From contig NZ_CAADXO010000071.1 in assembly GCF_900753045.1 (NCBI RefSeq), positions 9,826-73,825 of the forward strand: a stretch of 64,000 bases of DNA, given 5' to 3'. Position 1 is the first letter of the stretch; the number at the start of each line of letters is the position of its first letter. Positions 60,541 through 64,000 of this stretch are shown here, one piece after another. A model generated the notes under the pieces. That model did not search any database and was not told the origin of the DNA. It saw nothing but the letters and a program-made list of their open reading frames with translations. Origin of the DNA: an uncultured Phascolarctobacterium sp. GTDB taxonomy: Bacteria; Bacillota; Negativicutes; Acidaminococcales; Acidaminococcaceae. The position numbers were made by a program, and so were the translations under genes.

Positions 60541-61704
60541 TCAGATATTAAGCATGATAGTGGCAAACAGTTTACATCTGCTGAAAAGGGTATCTACCAC
60601 AGCAAATTCTTCTGCCGTATGGTTACGTGCACCCTGTACGCCGATAGCGCAGATTGTAGGAACGCCTGCAGCTGTAGCATAGGCACTGTCGCTGCCGCCG
60701 CCGACTGCTTTGGCTGTCGGTTGCGGTAAATTGCACTCTGCTGCTGCTTCCTGTACTAATTTGAGCAAAGCTGCTGTGCCGGGAACCTCATCCATAGATT
60801 GGAATTCCGTAACAGTCTTGAGAACGGTTTTGGTATCGGGAACGTATTGCTTATCTGCAATAGCCTGCAATTTGGGCAATACTTCTTCCAGTAAGGCATA
60901 GTCGGTATAGCGTGTGTCGCAGGTTAATTTTGCGTAGTCTGGTACTGCGTTGCTTACTGTGCCGCCTTCGAATAAACCTACGTTAAAGTTAATGCCTTTG
61001 TCGAAATCGGTTAAGGCTTCGATATCAATGCCTTTGTGCATTAATTCAATGATAGCGCTGCGGCCGTTTTGCGGGTCATTGCCTACGTGAGCGCCGCGGC
61101 CATAGGCTTCCATGGTAAATTCATATCTGCCCTTGCGTCTGGTGACAACGCCCTGATCCAAGAAACCGGTTTCAAAGTTGAATGCAGCCAAAGCACCCTT
61201 GCTTTCCGCCAAAATTGTTTCGGAAGCATTGCTTAAGTAATGAGCTACTTCTTCATCGCCTGCGAGGATTACTTTAATACCATGCTTGGCATAATTATTT
61301 GCTAAAAGCACTTTTAAAGCTGTCAGCATGATAACAATGCCGCCCTTCATATCAAGGCAGCCGGGGCCGTAGGCTTTTCCGTCAACAATTTTAAACGGAC
61401 GCTCTGCTGCGGTGCCGTCCTTGAATACGGTGTCCATGTGACCTAATAAAACGATAAAATCCTTACTGGTATCGCCAATTTTGCCGACAAGTGTGTTGCC
61501 TGCTTTTTCAAATTCTACCTGAGTTGTAGTAAAGCCAAGTGTTTTTAAAATAGCTTCGATTTTTTGTGCAATGAAGTCAACGCCTGCTTTGTTGCCGGAA
61601 CCGCAATCAACGTTAACTAATTCCTGCCAAAGTTGCAGCATATTTTCCTTTTCGTCGTCTATCTGCTGCCAAATTTTGTTTTTGTCTAATAATGTATCTG
61701 ACAT
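60541..61704 (-). CDS. M20 family metallopeptidase, second paralogue
   Basis: A 387-residue M20 peptidase, related to the one at 51773. Ligand segments are LGHMDTVFKDG near residue 85, GPGCLDMKGG near 116, GDEEVAHYLSN near 151, FNFETGFLDQG near 181 and NHTAEEFAV near 358. ATG 61704 follows GAGGGGG. It has a terminator behind its regulator-side neighbour and is probably controlled by the adjacent regulator. Confidence 0.9.
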   Translation of the reverse strand: MSDTLLDKNKIWQQIDDEKENMLQLWQELVNVDCGSGNKAGVDFIAQKIEAILKTLGFTTTQVEFEKAGNTLVGKIGDTSKDFIVLLGHMDTVFKDGTAAERPFKIVDGKAYGPGCLDMKGGIVIMLTALKVLLANNYAKHGIKVILAGDEEVAHYLSNASETILAESKGALAAFNFETGFLDQGVVTRRKGRYEFTMEAYGRGAHVGNDPQNGRSAIIELMHKGIDIEALTDFDKGINFNVGLFEGGTVSNAVPDYAKLTCDTRYTDYALLEEVLPKLQAIADKQYVPDTKTVLKTVTEFQSMDEVPGTAALLKLVQEAAAECNLPQPTAKAVGGGSDSAYATAAGVPTICAIGVQGARNHTAEEFAVVDTLFSRCKLFATIMLNI

Positions 61705-61821
61705 TGTTTTTGCCCCCTCAAAATAATAAAAGACCAATAAAGGCTATGTCCTTTATTACAGAATACATCTTTTTTCCTAGTGTGTCAATAGGAGATATAT
61801 GTGTATACAATTTGAGAATAA

Positions 61822-61861
61822 AAAGACTGAAGTTACAGTTTTGCGCAGAACCTCAGTCTTT
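61822..61861 (-). terminator. Terminator downstream of the regulator gene
   Basis: AAAGACTGA 61822-61830 pairs with TCAGTCTTT 61853-61861; on the minus strand a T run follows. Confidence 0.7.
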
Positions 61862-61871
61862 GGAGAAGCGT

Positions 61872-63167
61872 TTATAATTTTATTTTGTATATTTTGCGTG
61901 GGCGTCCTTTGGTTTCAGACATTTCCGAGCGGATTTCTTCGGCATAACCATGCTCCGTCAGGCAGGTGAGAATGCGACGGGCGCTGCGGGGCAGGATCTG
62001 CAGTATTGTGGCAAGCTCCTGCGCATTAAGCTCATCGCGTCCGTAAATTTTCAACGCATGGCAAATTTTGCTTAGAGTTGCCTGGCTGAGAGATGTTTTT
62101 TTGCTTACTTCTTCCAGCTGTGCTGATGCATACTGAAAATCTATCTGTTGCGCACTTCCTAAAGGACCGCTGATGGTTTTGTCGTCAAGCACGACATACC
62201 AGCTGCCTTTCTGGTCGGCGCAAGCATGCTTTAAGGCAATAACGGCATTATATTCTGCTTCGCGGGCACTGTTGCCAATGCCGATGCCGCAGGCACGCAG
62301 GCTTTTGCTTAAATCGCGCAGAATCGGCAGCTCCGGCAGGCTGGAGAAGCTGTTGGTGAGCTGCTCTAAGCTGCCGCGCGTGGTGAAAATATAAAAATTA
62401 CCTTCGTTGGCGGGCTTTAATGAGCCGCTGATGTTTTTGGTGTAGCTGATGAGCTTTTGCGAAATGGCAATTTCCCTGCTGTATAAGTCATCCACGGAAT
62501 AAAAATTGTCTTTATCGCCCAGAAGATTGAAGCTGAATACCTGCACGGCAATCTGGCCTTCACGGAGTCTTTTTATACGGAACTGAGTTAAAATTACGTT
62601 TAAAATATTACGTACGGTAACACGTACCGGCATAATACAAAAGGCAGGGATGCCTTCTAGCTCCAATAAGTTTTTGACATAGCGGCTTCTGGTGATAGCA
62701 GCTTTAGTGATGCCTTTTTTAAAGAGCTCACGATGAAATGCAGCATATCCGTTGAGCGATAAGGCACCGTGTTCATCGGATAAATGATTGATAACGTTAT
62801 AGTTTATCTGCATATCATCCAGAGCACGGGTAATGTCATAATAGGGGATTGTATCTATACTTAATTCATCGATTTTAAAGCCTTGGTAAATAGTAGTGCA
62901 GAGTGTTTTATAAAAGCTGGCACCGCGGTAAGGAATGTAATAGACAGGCTTTTGTGCTTTGCCCCAGTTTTTTATATGCAGATAATTTATCTGGTCAAAG
63001 ACGAGCCAGGAGTCAACGTCCTGTTGGTGGTTATCGATAATATTCAGTGTATGTGTTCCGTCGGCATCAATGAACGTAGCAATTTCGTAGTCATTATATT
63101 CTTCTATGACTTCCTGAAAGATATTTAAGTTATCTTCTTCGCCGATAACGCCTAACCTTATTTTCAT
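61872..63167 (-). CDS. Transcriptional regulator with GGDEF-like sensor and C-terminal winged helix
   Basis: A 431-residue protein in three parts. Residues 1-200 resemble a periplasmic-receptor or Rossmann-like module (MKIRLGVIGEEDN, then a TKAAITRSRYV segment). Residues 205-330 look like a degenerate GGDEF or GTP-cyclohydrolase III-like fold (GIGIGNSAREAEYNAVIALKHA, quoted in part as GIGIGNSAREAEY). Residues 360-431 form a winged helix (LPRSARRILTCLTEHGYAEE, with a basic GRPRKIYKIKL end). It lies upstream of the M20 peptidase on the same strand. ATG 63167 follows GGAGG. Family naming is uncertain. Confidence 0.65.
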   Translation of the reverse strand: MKIRLGVIGEEDNLNIFQEVIEEYNDYEIATFIDADGTHTLNIIDNHQQDVDSWLVFDQINYLHIKNWGKAQKPVYYIPYRGASFYKTLCTTIYQGFKIDELSIDTIPYYDITRALDDMQINYNVINHLSDEHGALSLNGYAAFHRELFKKGITKAAITRSRYVKNLLELEGIPAFCIMPVRVTVRNILNVILTQFRIKRLREGQIAVQVFSFNLLGDKDNFYSVDDLYSREIAISQKLISYTKNISGSLKPANEGNFYIFTTRGSLEQLTNSFSSLPELPILRDLSKSLRACGIGIGNSAREAEYNAVIALKHACADQKGSWYVVLDDKTISGPLGSAQQIDFQYASAQLEEVSKKTSLSQATLSKICHALKIYGRDELNAQELATILQILPRSARRILTCLTEHGYAEEIRSEMSETKGRPRKIYKIKL

Positions 63168-63255
63168 ATGAACCTCCAAGGAATAAAGAATGGATTGTTT
63201 GTTATTCCTTATTATAGAATATATTATACACTGAATATAGTTTTGATAAAAGAAT

Positions 63256-64000
63256 TTATTGCTGCTCTAATTCTTTTATCCTGTCGATTGCAGCCAATCC
63301 GCAACCGATACCGTGGTCATGCAGCGCCAGCAGCTTGTGCGGCTTGATATCGAATTTATCGATTGTGAGCGGAATCTGCGGGCGGATGATGACAGCCTTG
63401 CCTTCGCGTTCCATTTGTTCGACAGCCTCTAGCTGCTCGTTGTAGAGCTTGGGGCGCTGTTCCATGATTTCCCACAGCTTGGGATATTTTTTGTATACTG
63501 ATTTGAGCAGGAACTTGGGCACGCCCTTTTTCTTGCGGTAGCCTTCGTTACGGGTGAGTACAACAATCAGCTTTTCGTAGCCTGCGTCGAGAGCCTTTTG
63601 GTAGGGAATGGGTGCCAGCAGCGCACCGTCGAGCAGCGCACGGCCTTCATGCTTGACTACAGGTGCGACAAAGGGCATGGACGAAGAAGCGCGCACAGGA
63701 ATAAAATCCTGGCCCAGTGCCTCCTGGTCGTACCAGATGCTTTCGCCGTTGACGATATCGGTAGCAGCTACCTGCAGCGTGCCGGGATAGGCGCGGTAGG
63801 CTGCATAGTCAAAGGGCAGCAGCTGCTTGGGAAGCTCCTTGAAGATGAAGTCAAAGCCGAAGATACTGCCGCTTTTAATCCAGTTGCGCACGCTGAAGTA
63901 ACGCTTATCGGTGACGTAGTGTTCGATAATCTGACGTGTGCGCAGCGGTTGGGCAGACATATATGATAAAATATTGCAGGCTCCGGCAGAAACGGCGGGG
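63256..64000 (-). CDS. Patatin-like phospholipase, N-terminus cut by the window edge
   Basis: The frame is open to the window end, so the gene starts beyond 64000. The first visible codons read AVSAGACNILSYMSAQPLR, the GxSxG-like nucleophile elbow of patatin lipases. The catalytic aspartate is in LLDGALLAPIPY about 125 residues later. RYFSVRNWIKSGSIFGFDFIF and a helical C-terminus follow, as in the YjjU-type subgroup. It would hydrolyse phospholipid or acyl esters. Confidence 0.88.
   Translation of the reverse strand, partial: PAVSAGACNILSYMSAQPLRTRQIIEHYVTDKRYFSVRNWIKSGSIFGFDFIFKELPKQLLPFDYAAYRAYPGTLQVAATDIVNGESIWYDQEALGQDFIPVRASSSMPFVAPVVKHEGRALLDGALLAPIPYQKALDAGYEKLIVVLTRNEGYRKKKGVPKFLLKSVYKKYPKLWEIMEQRPKLYNEQLEAVEQMEREGKAVIIRPQIPLTIDKFDIKPHKLLALHDHGIGCGLAAIDRIKELEQQ

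Overview
The window looks like chromosome of a diderm Firmicute of the class Negativicutes, most likely close to Phascolarctobacterium/Acidaminococcaceae. Housekeeping neighbourhoods are Firmicute-like (tmk-holB-ricT, rnmV-rsmA, yybS-gdpP-rplI, a T-box leader, pdxST with a MocR regulator). The same DNA also encodes proteins that need an outer membrane: a FadL-type barrel and a TonB-dependent receptor, both ending in aromatic residues. The genus is inference; no rRNA or tRNA gene was recognised.

Layout. 1-4.7 kb: the 3' part of a restriction-modification locus (end of a companion protein, an Eco57I-type N6-adenine methylase, and a GIY-YIG/helicase gene split by one in-frame amber codon). 4.9-8.6 kb: an isoleucine-type T-box leader followed by a short regulatory subunit, ilvB and ilvC, then a 3' UTR made of repeated hairpins joined by ATAAGGGAA linkers. 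8.7-15.2 kb: MarR/MFS efflux pair, an AAA/DUF4143 ATPase flanked by two copies of a 110-bp promoter-palindrome module, a GNAT, an acyltransferase and a TPR-like protein. 15.3-21.3 kb: FadL barrel, DUF1847 protein, PHP phosphatase, FAH-family hydrolase, MATE pump, small secreted protein. 21.4-33.1 kb: a long housekeeping run (rsmI, metG, DUF3592, tatD, a PLP decarboxylase, tmk, holB, ricT, tRNA methylase, 3D-domain protein, rnmV, rsmA). 33.4-39.8 kb: membrane protein, secreted Pro/Ala-rich protein with an HD protein, Rrf2 regulator, AEC carrier, glycolate-oxidase-type flavoprotein, LysM protein.

39.9-46.3 kb is an A+T-rich cassette: a MerR regulator with a textbook operator, then a TonB receptor, two nitrogenase-component-1-like proteins and a lipoprotein binding protein, tightly packed and translationally coupled from the second gene on. 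It has no NifH-like reductase and no ABC permease or ATPase in the window. I consider this the best candidate for an undescribed system: uptake and reductive processing of a metal chelate or tetrapyrrole.

46.4-64 kb: small secreted protein, cold-shock protein, YczE-like membrane protein, yybS-gdpP-rplI, an M20 peptidase with a YfcC carrier, TauE/SafE exporter, pdxST with a convergent MocR/PdxR regulator (both controlled, I infer, through a shared 27-bp element), a cytoplasmic 5'-nucleotidase, a second M20 peptidase with a GGDEF-like/winged-helix regulator, and the 3' part of a patatin phospholipase gene cut by the window edge.
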